64,000 nt of DNA from Yeosuana sp043876835 (GTDB lineage: Bacteria; Bacteroidota; Bacteroidia; Flavobacteriales; Flavobacteriaceae). Location of the stretch: the NCBI RefSeq assembly GCF_043876835.1, contig NZ_JBAWJZ010000012.1, forward strand, positions 17,641 through 81,640. The letters are read 5' to 3'. This document shows positions 1-8,884 of the stretch, one piece after another (position 1 is the first letter of the stretch; every line of letters starts with the position of its first letter). Below the pieces are notes generated by a model. It was not told the DNA's origin. It saw nothing but the letters and a program-made list of their open reading frames with translations, and did not search any database. Position numbers and translations under genes: made by a program.

Positions 1-114
1 ATCACAAGCAATATCAATAAAAACAATATCTTCCCTTTCAAATTCAGCATTTTCTATAGCAGAAAAAAAATCAGAGAATGCTAAATTTCCTTCTTCCAGT
101 ATTATACCAGACAT
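1..114 (-). CDS. 5' fragment of an unidentified gene running off the left edge
   Basis: On the minus strand an open frame starts at ATG 114 (beginning MSGIILEEGNLAF) and is still open at base 1, giving 38 residues. The frame is also open upstream back to a TGA near 176, so the true start could differ only if a non-ATG codon is used. The composition (acidic, DIVFIDIACD at the edge) looks like protein, but I recognise no family. It may be another relic, as the neighbouring DNA is gene-poor. Confidence 0.3.
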   Translation of the reverse strand, partial: MSGIILEEGNLAFSDFFSAIENAEFEREDIVFIDIACD

Positions 115-594
115 ATATTTTTCTTCAATATTTACAGATAATTGTTTAACCTTTAGAAAACTGAAATCTAATTTTCAATTCATTATATTTCCCAAAATTA
201 TATTAAGGTTCTGCCCGTAAGGACCTCATCTAATATAGGCTATGGTTTTTGAATCTAGAAAATTTTGATCTTGGAGTGACAACAATACGTATTCTCACAC
301 AAGATGATTCCACTATATTGGACTAAATAACGATATTTTTTATTAGCATAATCCAAAATAAAATCCTACTGTGTTTTTAAAGAGCTGGTTATATAGTAGA
401 TAAACATTTAGACCTCCTTAAATTAACTATACGAATTACAAAAAACCATTTTTGAGAGAATTTAGTCTTCTAAAAAGCAGGTTAACATGTATCAGATTGT
501 TCGTATAATAAGATCATTTATATAGTGATGCAGTGCAATTTTAAAAAATTGATTACGACTACCACAGTTCAAATTTTTCACACAAATTATAAAC
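115..594. other. gene-poor stretch, no supported gene
   Basis: Both strands are interrupted by frequent stops. Short minus-strand stretches read like protein (for example RIRIVVTPRSKF near 260-290) but cannot be joined into anything recognisable. The AraC-like relic begins at 595, so its promoter should lie in the last 100 bases here. I saw no convincing promoter. Confidence 0.4.
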
Positions 595-1456
595 ATGATT
601 TATAAGGGAACAACCAATGAATATTTACTAATTGAAACCATTGATTATACAAATAATAATATATTAAAGGAAAATATTGAGAGTGGCTTAACACTCATAT
701 GGTGTTTTGATGACCGTACAATTTTAAAGATTGACAATAAAGAAATCCATTTTAACAAAAAACGAAATTGTCTGCTTGACAGAATTCCATACTATTGAAA
801 TCGTTTCAGAAGGTATCCTTCAGTTCATCCGCTTTAATCGTTCTTTTTATTGTATTCTTAAACATGATAACCAAATTAGTTGTAAAAGTATTCTTTTTTT
901 TGGAGCCTCACAACTTCCAGTTATTAGTCTTACCGAAAAAAAAACTGTAATATTTAAAAATCTTATAAATGTGTTTAAAAATGAAATGGTTTCCAAAGAT
1001 AAATTGCAATTGGAAATGCTTCAGATTTTATTAAAACGATTTCTTATTCTATGCACCAGAATTTATAAAAATCAAAACAATTACGATATGCTTGACGATG
1101 TAAATGTAAATATTGTTAGAGAATTTAACTTTTTGGTGGAAAAATATTTTAACACAAAACATTTAGTGTCAGATTATGCAGAAATCTTAAATAAATCTCC
1201 AAAAACGATTTATAATCTATTTTCAAAATTGGATACAAAAACACCATTACACTATATTCAAGAAAGAATTATGTTGGAGGCTAGAAGACTATTAAGATAT
1301 ACAGATAATTCTATCAAAGAAATTGCTTATGAAATTGGCTTCGAAGATATTCAATCCTTTAGCAGGCTTTTTAAAAAAAAGGAAGGTGTTTTTCCTTCAG
1401 AATTCAAAAAAAACATCACCAGTAGGACATATTGTCAACTCATCGGGAGTAATTGA
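595..1456 (+). pseudogene. AraC-family transcriptional regulator, frameshifted
   Basis: Two overlapping frames form one AraC-type regulator. Frame one (595-798) gives the N-terminal sensing part up to DNKEIHFNK. The next frame continues with NEIVCLTEFHTIEIVS and runs to 1456, ending in a typical AraC pair of helix-turn-helix motifs (DYAEILNKSPKTIYNLF, then SIKEIAYEIGFEDIQSFSRLFKK and FPSEFKK). The join falls at a run of six A near 760; removing one A restores a single frame of about 286 residues. It is therefore a one-base insertion, a sequencing error, or less likely programmed slippage. Such regulators commonly sit beside AhpD/carboxymuconolactone-decarboxylase genes, and a relic of one follows at 1582. 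Confidence 0.75.
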
Positions 1457-1581
1457 TTAAAACTTTACTTTCCTTTAATCGCATCTTTGCACCATCATCA
1501 CTCCATTATGAACTACCTCAATAAAAAAGATAGAACGTTATATGATTAATACTATTAAACAAAATATTAAAAACAGAAATC

Positions 1582-1689
1582 ATGATTAAATTTAATGTAC
1601 CAACAAAAAGCGAAGTATCAGAAAGCAACCAATATTATCTCAAAGCAATTATTTTTTGTTATGTGGCTACCTTCTATAATAAAAATTAA
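1582..1689 (+). pseudogene. N-terminal relic of an AhpD/carboxymuconolactone-decarboxylase-like gene
   Basis: A 35-codon frame starts MIKFNVPTKSEVSESNQ, which matches the characteristic start of flavobacterial AhpD-like peroxidase-family proteins (compare MKMITVPTIDQVDNDSKQ of the intact gene at 23848-24384). After about 20 residues similarity is lost and a stop follows. The catalytic CxxC region is absent. It lies just downstream of the broken AraC gene, so an AraC/AhpD pair appears to have decayed together. Confidence 0.5.
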
Positions 1690-1733
1690 AATAAAAAAAA
1701 TGGGACAAATCAAAACATAGAGAATTGTCCCAT
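1690..1733 (-). terminator. intrinsic terminator for the 1899-2756 barrel gene
   Basis: A perfect 9-bp stem (ATGGGACAA at 1700-1708 with TTGTCCCAT at 1725-1733) is followed, reading the minus strand, by a long T-rich run from the A-tract at 1687-1699. Strand and position fit termination of the minus-strand DM13/barrel unit. Confidence 0.7.
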
Positions 1734-1898
1734 CAAAATAAATTAGTTAACCTTTGATTCTCAAATCCATTTCAATTTCTAAAGGGTGTTAGATATTCAT
1801 AAAACCAAGGATATTGCCAAATTATATATTGCTTACCACTGTCTTATTTTAACTTCCAAATCTATAGGTTCATTAATCAAGGTCCAGAATTTCTATAT

Positions 1899-2756
1899 TT
1901 AGATTCCAAATGAAATCCCTAAAGTAAAAATACCTCCGTCATAAATATTTTTGCGCTTTACCAATAGGTCCGTATAATCGGCATATCCAGTAAGCACACT
2001 AAGATGCCTGCCCAATTTATAAATGGCATTAAGTCCTAAGGATGTAAAAGTGGTTCCTTCTCCATACAAAAAGGATCCATTTTGATTTTCATTACCTGAA
2101 TCCAATTTTTCTTGTATCCTAAGTTTTCCTATCAAATAGAGCCTTTTAAAGAAGAGATGACCAACCTCAGCGCCTGCATGAAATTGATTACTGAACGAAT
2201 TGGTCCTAAAATTGATACCTGTATAGATACTCCCATAGGTTTTTCCATCTGGAAAAGACTTTGATGCAATTAAATTTGCCCACACATTAAACTCGCCATC
2301 CGAAGTGGGCAGGTTAATCTCATCAAACGTTCCCAGTTCATTGGCTTTTTTAGCTCTGGCTAAGTTAATCCCATTATTAGTGGGTATTTCAAAAATGGCC
2401 TGAAATGCAATAGGAGCTTTTTTAAAAAGCTTGTATTTCAATCCTAAATTAACACTACCAACACCGCCTACAGTTTCAGTTGAGCTAAAACTATTCAACA
2501 TTATTACAGGCAAGTCCAGACTTGCTGTAATTCGATCGGTTACCCCATATTCGCCATAGAAAAGAAGAGCGCTACTGTTAAACCGGGAGCCTGTGTTAGA
2601 GAGATTACCTTCGGTTGTATAATAATCCTTTGAAGAATAATAGGATAATGAACTAAGCAAATAATAGCTTTTTGCTTTTCTTGTCCACCCACTTTGAGCA
2701 CTTACTTGAAAAACCATTAAAATAAAAATGATACAGGTTAAAATATATTGTCTCAT
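1899..2756 (-). CDS. outer-membrane beta-barrel protein paired with a DM13 lipoprotein
   Basis: The 285-residue product has a clear signal peptide (MRQYILTCIIFILMVFQVSAQ). It then shows alternating short hydrophobic/polar strands and ends in an aromatic-rich strand (FTLGISFGI), as expected for an outer-membrane barrel of the phenol-degradation-MetA/transporter-like type. It is a paralogue of the product of 20963-21823: both carry FYGEYGVT(D/N), a DxPVI/IPFI strand, an LGLKYKLFKK/VGLRYVMFKK strand, and a xDGEFN motif. It follows the DM13 lipoprotein gene by 116 bp on the same strand, and the same gene order occurs in the second copy. Cargo is unknown. The function 'transport or anchoring for a DM13 redox protein' is inference. 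Confidence 0.75.
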   Translation of the reverse strand: MRQYILTCIIFILMVFQVSAQSGWTRKAKSYYLLSSLSYYSSKDYYTTEGNLSNTGSRFNSSALLFYGEYGVTDRITASLDLPVIMLNSFSSTETVGGVGSVNLGLKYKLFKKAPIAFQAIFEIPTNNGINLARAKKANELGTFDEINLPTSDGEFNVWANLIASKSFPDGKTYGSIYTGINFRTNSFSNQFHAGAEVGHLFFKRLYLIGKLRIQEKLDSGNENQNGSFLYGEGTTFTSLGLNAIYKLGRHLSVLTGYADYTDLLVKRKNIYDGGIFTLGISFGI

Positions 2757-2872
2757 AATTTTGAATTTTGTTTTTGTTAAAAAAAATCCCTCAGGAAGAA
2801 AGTAGAGAAAAAATATAAGTTTTACTTATCCTCTACTTCTTCTGAAGGTGTTTAATAAACTCTTTAAAAAGT

Positions 2873-3343
2873 TTACTGTAATTCCGCGTTTCCAAAAGGA
2901 ATATTAGCCGTGTCGCACCACAAAATAACATGGGTGAATTTAGCTGCAGGCGCTCCGTTTAATTTAATGTATCTTTCGCCATTGCTCGTTACGCTGCCTA
3001 TCAATTTTAAATCTGGGTTACCATTACCAGGATCTGCTGTATACACTTCAGAAGTTGATAAATAAATTGCAACAGTACCAGTGGCTGTTTCTGTCTTAAA
3101 ATTACTTGCAAAATGCAAAAAATACGTATTATTAGTATCCGTGCCCAATTCTACTGTACCCTCTGTAGGAGTTCCACTTTCTGCAGTCAAAGTTCCCTGT
3201 TTTGCTACAGTAAAAGCTCCAATAGGTAAAGACGAATCAACTTCAACAGTAATTGTTTCTGAATCATTGTTTGAACAACTACTGAATAAAACAACAGTGA
3301 ATACTAAAATCATACTTGCTAAGGAAAAAAAATTTCTTTTCAT
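2873..3343 (-). CDS. DM13-domain lipoprotein
   Basis: I start at ATG 3343 (MKRNFFSLASMILVFTVVLFSSC), which gives a lipoprotein signal with the lipobox Cys; the longer frame to 3436 adds an unlikely charged leader. The mature part (about residues 35-156) fits the DM13 family: GAFTVAKQGTLTAE start, central strands, YIKLNG, and the diagnostic end HVILWCDTANIPFGNAELQ with the single conserved Cys. DM13 domains are proposed to be redox/heme-associated extracellular domains, a prediction rather than a proven activity. The gene lies 5' of the barrel gene 1899-2756, and the pair recurs at 20253-21823. Confidence 0.75.
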   Translation of the reverse strand: MKRNFFSLASMILVFTVVLFSSCSNNDSETITVEVDSSLPIGAFTVAKQGTLTAESGTPTEGTVELGTDTNNTYFLHFASNFKTETATGTVAIYLSTSEVYTADPGNGNPDLKLIGSVTSNGERYIKLNGAPAAKFTHVILWCDTANIPFGNAELQ

Positions 3344-3610
3344 AAATAAATGTTTTTTTAAATTATTTTTATATAAACCTAATTGGATTACATCTTTATG
3401 TATCAAATCAAGTTTCTTTAGCAAACATAGTCCCAACTTATCACAAAAAACTCACAGAACCTTAACAAAACAATTGCGTTTTATTCATACTTATTATTAT
3501 ATATTAAGGTAATTTCATTCTAAACTATAAATTGACAATCATGATTCACCGATAAAACTCCGACGCGGGTCGGGTCGTGATTTTTGTAAAAAAACTATTA
3601 ATTTAAACTG

Positions 3611-4332
3611 CTAGCTGATTTTGTTTAATGACCAATCATATGGGTAAAATTCCACTTCACTGTTAGATGCAATCTTTTCTATTCGGTAACTATTCACGAA
3701 CCAACCAAAGATTTTCCTTCTTTAGTAAAATCGTTCATGCACCATTCAAAAATTTGGGAAAGAAGCACTTTATTTCCGTTTATTCGTACAAAATCAGGAT
3801 TGTTCAAAGATAACTTTGTCTGTTGTTGTAATTGAACCTCCAAAGTACTAGGTAAATACGCCCTATCAATAATGGGTGGACATCCCAAGCCTGCACAAAC
3901 TAATACAAAATGAAACCTAGACTCCTTAGGGAAATTACCTCGAAGTAATTTATTTTCTATTTCATCTAGTGTACGCTCCTCACCTCCAATAATAAAAATT
4001 TTCTTATCAAACAAACCTTGTACATCCAAAGGGGATTTTACCGGATAATTTTCCACAATGCCTTTTATTACGCATAAATTATAAGCATTAATCCAAAATG
4101 ATTGATATATTTTAGGATTTTCTTTTGGTACTCGCAAGTCTTGGGCTAAATCCAATGACTCATTTAAATCTTCAGGATTTTATTTAATATCTTCATAACC
4201 TACCCGTCCATTTTTAATATATGCCATAAAAAAAGTGTTAGCATTGTTGAAAAATCTTGAAATATTCTGTCCAATTCCTTGATTTACTGTTATTATCAAA
4301 ATAATAGCAATGAGCATTTTTGCTGTTTTCAT
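3611..4332 (-). pseudogene. DUF547 protein gene with a nonsense codon and a frameshift
   Basis: Three minus-strand pieces join into one secreted DUF547 protein. The start at 4332 gives the signal peptide MKTAKMLIAIILIITVNQGIGQ, then AYIKNGRVGYEDIK. An in-frame TAA at 4180-4182 interrupts it. Translation resumes in the same frame with NPEDLNESLDLAQ, the family hallmark FWINAYNLCVIKG, and VCAGLGCPPI (residues of the papain-like fold). After KSLVG a one-base shift near 3695 is needed to reach FVNSYRIEKIASNSEVEFYPYDW and the stop at 3611. The product would be about 240 residues, normal for the family. Two lesions argue for a true pseudogene. It lies upstream of the DM13/barrel pair on the same strand. 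Confidence 0.75.
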
Positions 4333-4377
4333 GTTTTTACGTTTTTTTTTAATTAAAGCCCAAGCATATGTTGTCAT

Positions 4378-4833
4378 TTATCATGTCTATCTTATAGGAA
4401 ACCATATTTTATAGGTTATACCATTTGATTTGATACTTGGTTTGCAAATTAATATAGAAAATGTTTCGTAAAAGTCATAAAATGATAACATTTTCAATCT
4501 GTTGATTGTTATAATTAAAAAAAAGAGAAGATAAATTGCAAGGATTTAGTACAAAAGCGGCCTTTGAGGAGTATCTGTTTACTATTAATAACAATTGTGA
4601 ACATTCCATGATATTTTAACCTTTAATTTGATGTGTTATAAGTAGGTATTGATTGTTACAAATCGTTTTGAATCTATTGGCCTTTTTGAAATCCACATTA
4701 AAAGTTTGCAAGTCGTGGAAGGAGTTTTTAAAAGACTATTTTAATTTTAATTCTTAGTTAACATGACCACCAAATCTTTTTTGTGTGCAAATAATGCTAC
4801 TTATTATCATATGAATAAACTGAAAATAAAATA
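4378..4833. other. intergenic, no gene supported
   Basis: About 450 bp between divergent genes. I found no recognisable coding relic or strong hairpin. It must hold the promoters for the DUF547 relic (leftward) and the YwqK-like gene (rightward), but no clear -33/-7 pair stood out. Confidence 0.4.
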
Positions 4834-5313
4834 TTGAAAGCAATAACTATTGGATTTTTGTTTCTTTTCATTCTGAGCAAAGATAATTTTCAGAAAGAAT
4901 ACTATCGAGACTATTACCCTAATGGCAATTTAAAATCTAAGGGGTGGAAAAATGGAGCCAACAAAGAAGGTTTTTGGGAATTTTATTTCTCCAATAATAA
5001 CCTAATGAAAAAGGGACGTTTTCAAAATAATCTAAAAGTTGGTTATTGGTATTTTTATACATCAGACGGTTATTTAAAAATGGAGGGGCATTATTCAAAA
5101 GGAGAAAAAGCAATGTGGTGGTTATTCTACGATGAAAATGGGGTAATAAACCACAAATGCCAACTCAAAAAAGGAGTGAAACACGGCTATTGTCTAAAGT
5201 ATACAAACAAAAAATTGATTTCTGCTGAAAAATATCTTAATGGAAAAAAAATAAAAGAATGGTTTGAATTTGATAGATTTAAAAGGGAAAATAACTTGTC
5301 CGATTTAAGATAA
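4834..5313 (+). CDS. YwqK/MORN-repeat protein
   Basis: This 159-residue protein is built from repeats of the type YPNGNLKSKGWKNGxKEGFWEFYF, NNLMKKGRFQNNLKVGYWYFY and GYLKMEGHYSKGEKAMWWLFY, i.e. MORN-like beta-hairpins as in the YwqK family. The label 'antitoxin YwqK' is often attached by annotation; I see no partner toxin. The N-terminus is hydrophobic (AITIGFLFLFILS), suggesting export or membrane anchoring. The start is TTG at 4834. An ATG at 4811 begins MNKLKIKY in another frame and would join this one if a run of four A lost one base, so the start may be a shifted ATG instead. It is flanked by opposite-strand genes and is not obviously in an operon. Confidence 0.6.
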   Translation: MKAITIGFLFLFILSKDNFQKEYYRDYYPNGNLKSKGWKNGANKEGFWEFYFSNNNLMKKGRFQNNLKVGYWYFYTSDGYLKMEGHYSKGEKAMWWLFYDENGVINHKCQLKKGVKHGYCLKYTNKKLISAEKYLNGKKIKEWFEFDRFKRENNLSDLR

Positions 5314-5486
5314 AACATAATAGGATATTAAGAAAATTGAATTTTTATCATTTAACAAAGTTTATGTCCTATAAAGATATTCCCATAAACTTATTTTTAA
5401 TTAAATAATTTGTAATATCTAAAATCCATTAGTTCCATTAACTTGGAACTATATTTTATCAGATTGAAAAGATAAAGATTACAGAT

Positions 5487-6980
5487 TTAACCCACGACAT
5501 GAATAGGGAGACTAAAACTAAATGAAGTGCCTTCATTAGGTTTACTCAAAACCTTTATACTACAGTCATGTATTTCCATAATTTTTTTAACAATAGCAAG
5601 ACCTAAACCAACCCCTTTCTTTTTTTGACCCGTATTAGTTTGTTTATAACGCTCAAAAATTAAAATCTGATCTTCTTGTGTGATTCCTGGTCCTGAATCT
5701 TGGATAATAACCTCCACACGATTATTTATAGTTTTAATTTTTACGGTGATTTTACCACCGTAAGGAGTAAACTTTAATGCATTATCCATAAGGTTTTGAA
5801 TTGCGCGTTCTACCAAAGAAATATCAGCAAATACCAAAGGTGTGTTATCTGCCATGGACAATCCTAAATCAATACTCTTATTTTTGGCTAATATAGAATA
5901 GTTCCTATATATATCATTAACTAACTCACTAATAAGGAAAGGTTCCTTTTGCGGTTTAATTTGATTTGACTCCAATTTAGAGTACTCAAAAAGTTGGAAA
6001 ATAAGCTTAGAAAGCCGATCACAACTTTTGGAGATAGTGTTTAGATACATTTCACGTTCCTGAACAGAAAGTTCGGATTCCTTTATATGAAGTGTTTCAA
6101 TATACCCTTGGATAATAGAAAGAGGTGTTCTTAAATCATGTGATATATTGGCAATGAGTTCTTGCCTCAGCTGTTCTACAGATTTAATTTTTTCAATATT
6201 GGATAAAATAGTGTCCGCCATACTGTTGTAAGTATTAGCTACATTTGCTAAATCATTTTTATCGGCATTTTTTATTCGGTAATTCAAATCTCCTTCTTGA
6301 AAACGCTTGGCTGCATAAATAATTTTCCTAAGATTACGTGTCAAATGCCAAATGGCTAGAACTCCCAAAAGTGTTGTAAAGATAAGAGTAAGAAAGGATC
6401 CTCCAAGACCCAAACGAATAAAATAACTATTAAACAAATCATTTCGAGTAGCTAAAAAGTCTTTTCCAGCCAAAACAATATAAATGTACCCTTCGTGCCC
6501 ATCTTTGACAAAATGTGAGGCAGAAAAGATTGTATTTTTATTTAAATCTTTAGGATCATTTCCCAACACATAACTATTACCTTTGTTTTTGATGAATTTT
6601 TGAATGGGTTCTAAGTTTACCTTACGTTGTTGTGTATTCGGTGCTTCATGATCCAAGACTACAGAATATTGTACAAAGCCGTTATTGTCTAATAGATACA
6701 CTTCTATAGCTCCATTCACAGCCATCATGTTATGCATAATATCTCCAAAAAGTGCTTTGTTTACAGCCCCTGTAGAATCAAAAGGATGAGTATCTTTAAA
6801 TTTTTCATCGATTAGATCCTGGGCCAGATTGGCGTTCAAGCGTTGTGTTGTCTCATAAAAATATTGATTGGAAAAATAAATGGATGTAACTGTGTATCCA
6901 ATGCCTGCAATTAACAAAATAATGAGAAAAGTAAGAATGAGCTTAATGACAAACCTCGTTGTAAGTACTTCGTTTTTCAT
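5487..6980 (-). CDS. membrane sensor histidine kinase
   Basis: The 497-residue protein has TM1 at about 11-33, a periplasmic sensor of about 155 residues, TM2 at about 188-213 and a HAMP linker (TRNLRKIIYAAKRFQEGDLNYRI). The HisKA dimerisation helix has the phospho-acceptor in IANISHDLRTPLSIIQG, followed by the HATPase domain with N box (NLMDNALKFTPYG), DSGPG and GVGLGLAIV. It phosphorylates the response regulator encoded just upstream (gap 16 bp). The periplasmic domain resembles none that I can name, so the signal is unknown. The pair is divergent from the DUF2064/TonB receptor gene set at 8060 and may regulate it; that link is inference. Confidence 0.93.
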   Translation of the reverse strand: MKNEVLTTRFVIKLILTFLIILLIAGIGYTVTSIYFSNQYFYETTQRLNANLAQDLIDEKFKDTHPFDSTGAVNKALFGDIMHNMMAVNGAIEVYLLDNNGFVQYSVVLDHEAPNTQQRKVNLEPIQKFIKNKGNSYVLGNDPKDLNKNTIFSASHFVKDGHEGYIYIVLAGKDFLATRNDLFNSYFIRLGLGGSFLTLIFTTLLGVLAIWHLTRNLRKIIYAAKRFQEGDLNYRIKNADKNDLANVANTYNSMADTILSNIEKIKSVEQLRQELIANISHDLRTPLSIIQGYIETLHIKESELSVQEREMYLNTISKSCDRLSKLIFQLFEYSKLESNQIKPQKEPFLISELVNDIYRNYSILAKNKSIDLGLSMADNTPLVFADISLVERAIQNLMDNALKFTPYGGKITVKIKTINNRVEVIIQDSGPGITQEDQILIFERYKQTNTGQKKKGVGLGLAIVKKIMEIHDCSIKVLSKPNEGTSFSFSLPIHVVG

Positions 6981-6996
6981 AATTTGTTATTATTGT

Positions 6997-7710
6997 TTAA
7001 CTCTTTACGAGATCCTCGTTGAATTTATATCCAATTCCCCAAGTTGTCAAAATAAACTTTGGATTGCCCATATCAGGTTCAATTTTAGAGCGCAAGCGAT
7101 TAATATGAGAGTTCACTGTATGTTCGAAACCTTGAAAATCATATCCCCAAATCATGTTCAACAATTTTGTTCTATCATAGCTTTTGCCCGGATTGGAAGA
7201 CAAAAGAACTAAAAGTTCAAATTCCTTCGGAGACAGTTCCACCTTGTTCCCATCTAAAAATACTTTGCGCAATTCTATGTCAATAGAGAGAATATCAAAT
7301 TCAATGAGTTTTGTTTTGTTCTTTGGTGAAGACTCCAAAACATCCATTTTTTGTCTTCTAAAAATAGCCTTTACACGTGCAATAAATTCGAGGATACTAA
7401 AAGGTTTGGTAAGATAATCGTCCGCCCCTACTTCCAATCCCAAAACCTTGTCAATTTCTTCAGAGCGGGCGGTAAGCATCATAATGGGAGACATAATGTT
7501 GTTCGCTCTAATTTTTTGACAGATTTCAATGCCATCCATTCCTGGCAGCATAACATCCAAAATAATAAGGTCAGGAGCCTCTTCAATGGCTTTTTTTAAT
7601 CCTGTAACTCCCTGAGTAGATGTTATGACCTGGCAACCCAAATCCTTTAGATGTATTTCCAAAAGACAAATGATCTCAAGATCATCTTCAACAATCAACA
7701 CTTTTTTCAT
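6997..7710 (-). CDS. OmpR-family response regulator
   Basis: This 237-residue protein is a receiver domain (VEDD at 7-10, phospho-acceptor in LIILDVMLPGMDG, conserved T in MLTARS, K in LTKPF) followed by a winged-helix DNA-binding domain (VELSPKEFELLVLLSSNPGKSYDRTKLLNMIWG, then HINRLRSKIEP and GIGYKF). It is first in a two-gene operon with the histidine kinase at 5487-6980. The gene starts 349 bp from the divergent DUF2064 gene, so its target promoters may lie in that gap. Confidence 0.93.
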   Translation of the reverse strand: MKKVLIVEDDLEIICLLEIHLKDLGCQVITSTQGVTGLKKAIEEAPDLIILDVMLPGMDGIEICQKIRANNIMSPIMMLTARSEEIDKVLGLEVGADDYLTKPFSILEFIARVKAIFRRQKMDVLESSPKNKTKLIEFDILSIDIELRKVFLDGNKVELSPKEFELLVLLSSNPGKSYDRTKLLNMIWGYDFQGFEHTVNSHINRLRSKIEPDMGNPKFILTTWGIGYKFNEDLVKS

Positions 7711-8059
7711 GGTTTTGCGAATTTATTTTTAAATTATCACGAAAAGATCCCCTTTTCTACAAAATCTATAATGACAACTTATTAAAGAAGTCTATCATTC
7801 TCCTAAATCTTTACAGAATCAGTAAAACTTTAACATAATTATTAATACACATAACCGCAATTTTCATTCAACCTGCTAATACTAATATGCCTTGGCATCC
7901 ATTTAAATGTTAAACTGAATCCATAAAAAAACTTTTAATACCTTATCTGCAACAAAAAGCGAGCTGTCACTAAACTTTGAACACCATATTTTTTTTGCAA
8001 AAAACTTGATTTTAATTTAATAATGTTAGGATTGTAAAACAGTTCCGTCTACTGGTAAT
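7711..8059. other. divergent promoter region between response regulator and DUF2064 gene
   Basis: This AT-rich 349 bp gap lies between divergently transcribed genes. I see no coding relic. TTTG-type elements occur (for example near 7975 and 7995), as in Bacteroidota -33/-7 promoters, but none has convincing spacing. It is the natural place for binding sites of the adjacent OmpR-type regulator. Confidence 0.4.
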
Positions 8060-8764
8060 ATGAATTCGGAAAAAATAAATTCCTCAACAACCGCAATCCT
8101 TCTTTTTACACAAAGTGAAGAAGCAACAAGTGTTCTAAAACCTATTAATTCAAGTAAAAAAAAAAACAGATTGCTTTGGAAAAAGTTAAATGATCGAGTC
8201 TTAAAAACCATTCAAAAGACCAAGCTGCCATATTTTGTTTTAAAAGAAAATAATCAAGTTGGAGCCACTTTTGGAAAAAAAATAACCAGTTGTATTCAAG
8301 AAGTATTTGATAAAGGTTTTCAAAAAGTCATTGTTGTTGGAAATGATTGCCTTGCTTTAAACACTAATCATTTGAACAATGCAATTGAACAGTTACAACA
8401 TAACCATTGTGTTTTGGGTGCTGATTTTAATGGAGGTGCTTATTTGATAGGGTTAACCCAGTCTACATTTAGGTCCAAAGAATTTCAACAAGCAGCCTGG
8501 CAAACGGTTACATTATTTAGTAGTTTACAAAAGCTTTTTAATGGGCAACCCATTGGTTATTTACCTCCTTTAGATGATTTTAATTCTATTTTTGATTTTA
8601 AACGAGTTGTTTACAAATTGCCATATGATGGTATATTAAGAAGTCTATTTCTGTCTTTTTTAATTGTCCCAAAAATTCAAATTTTACTTACATTTAATTT
8701 TATTGTCCATCAATTCATATCCATAAGCTTTAATAAAGGTTCTCCTCTCTATCTAAAAAGCTAA
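8060..8764 (+). CDS. DUF2064 (CofC/MobA-fold nucleotidyl- or glycosyltransferase-like) protein
   Basis: The central part (about residues 90-190) matches the DUF2064 pattern: VIVVGNDCLALNTNHLNNAIEQL, then VLGADFNGGAYLIGL and LPPLDDFNSIFDF, corresponding to the family's G-D-P-L / GP-DGG-Y-LIG / P-DID motifs. Here the usual DGG is NGG, and the N-terminal KTR-type motif is not evident, so catalysis may be altered. Better-known relatives are the 'rSAM/selenodomain-associated transferase 1' enzymes linked to arsenosugar synthesis. The gene is followed by a TonB receptor, a methylthioribose-kinase-like gene and a nucleoside hydrolase on the same strand. The substrate is unknown. Confidence 0.65.
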   Translation: MNSEKINSSTTAILLFTQSEEATSVLKPINSSKKKNRLLWKKLNDRVLKTIQKTKLPYFVLKENNQVGATFGKKITSCIQEVFDKGFQKVIVVGNDCLALNTNHLNNAIEQLQHNHCVLGADFNGGAYLIGLTQSTFRSKEFQQAAWQTVTLFSSLQKLFNGQPIGYLPPLDDFNSIFDFKRVVYKLPYDGILRSLFLSFLIVPKIQILLTFNFIVHQFISISFNKGSPLYLKS

Positions 8765-8884
8765 TCCCCCTGTTTTAAACTCAATAGAGCCAATTAGAGA
8801 TGTTATTATTAGGATATCACGGTACTATTGGGTATAAAAACAATGATACCAAGTCAACTTATTTTAATTATTAATATCATCCAA

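Noticed and set aside
595..798. Separate 67-residue gene
   Set aside because: Its sequence continues into the AraC frame that overlaps it; together they make one regulator, so it is the front half of a frameshifted gene.
3081..3512. Plus-strand frame of 143 codons
   Set aside because: It lies antisense to the DM13 lipoprotein gene, whose minus-strand product has a signal peptide and domain match.
4834..5313. Toxin-antitoxin module with YwqK as antitoxin
   Set aside because: No neighbouring toxin-like gene; the YwqK name alone is not evidence, and the hydrophobic N-terminus suggests export.
8828..8884. Upstream start for the TonB receptor
   Set aside because: It would place a hydrophobic but non-signal leader before a normal signal peptide that starts at 8885.
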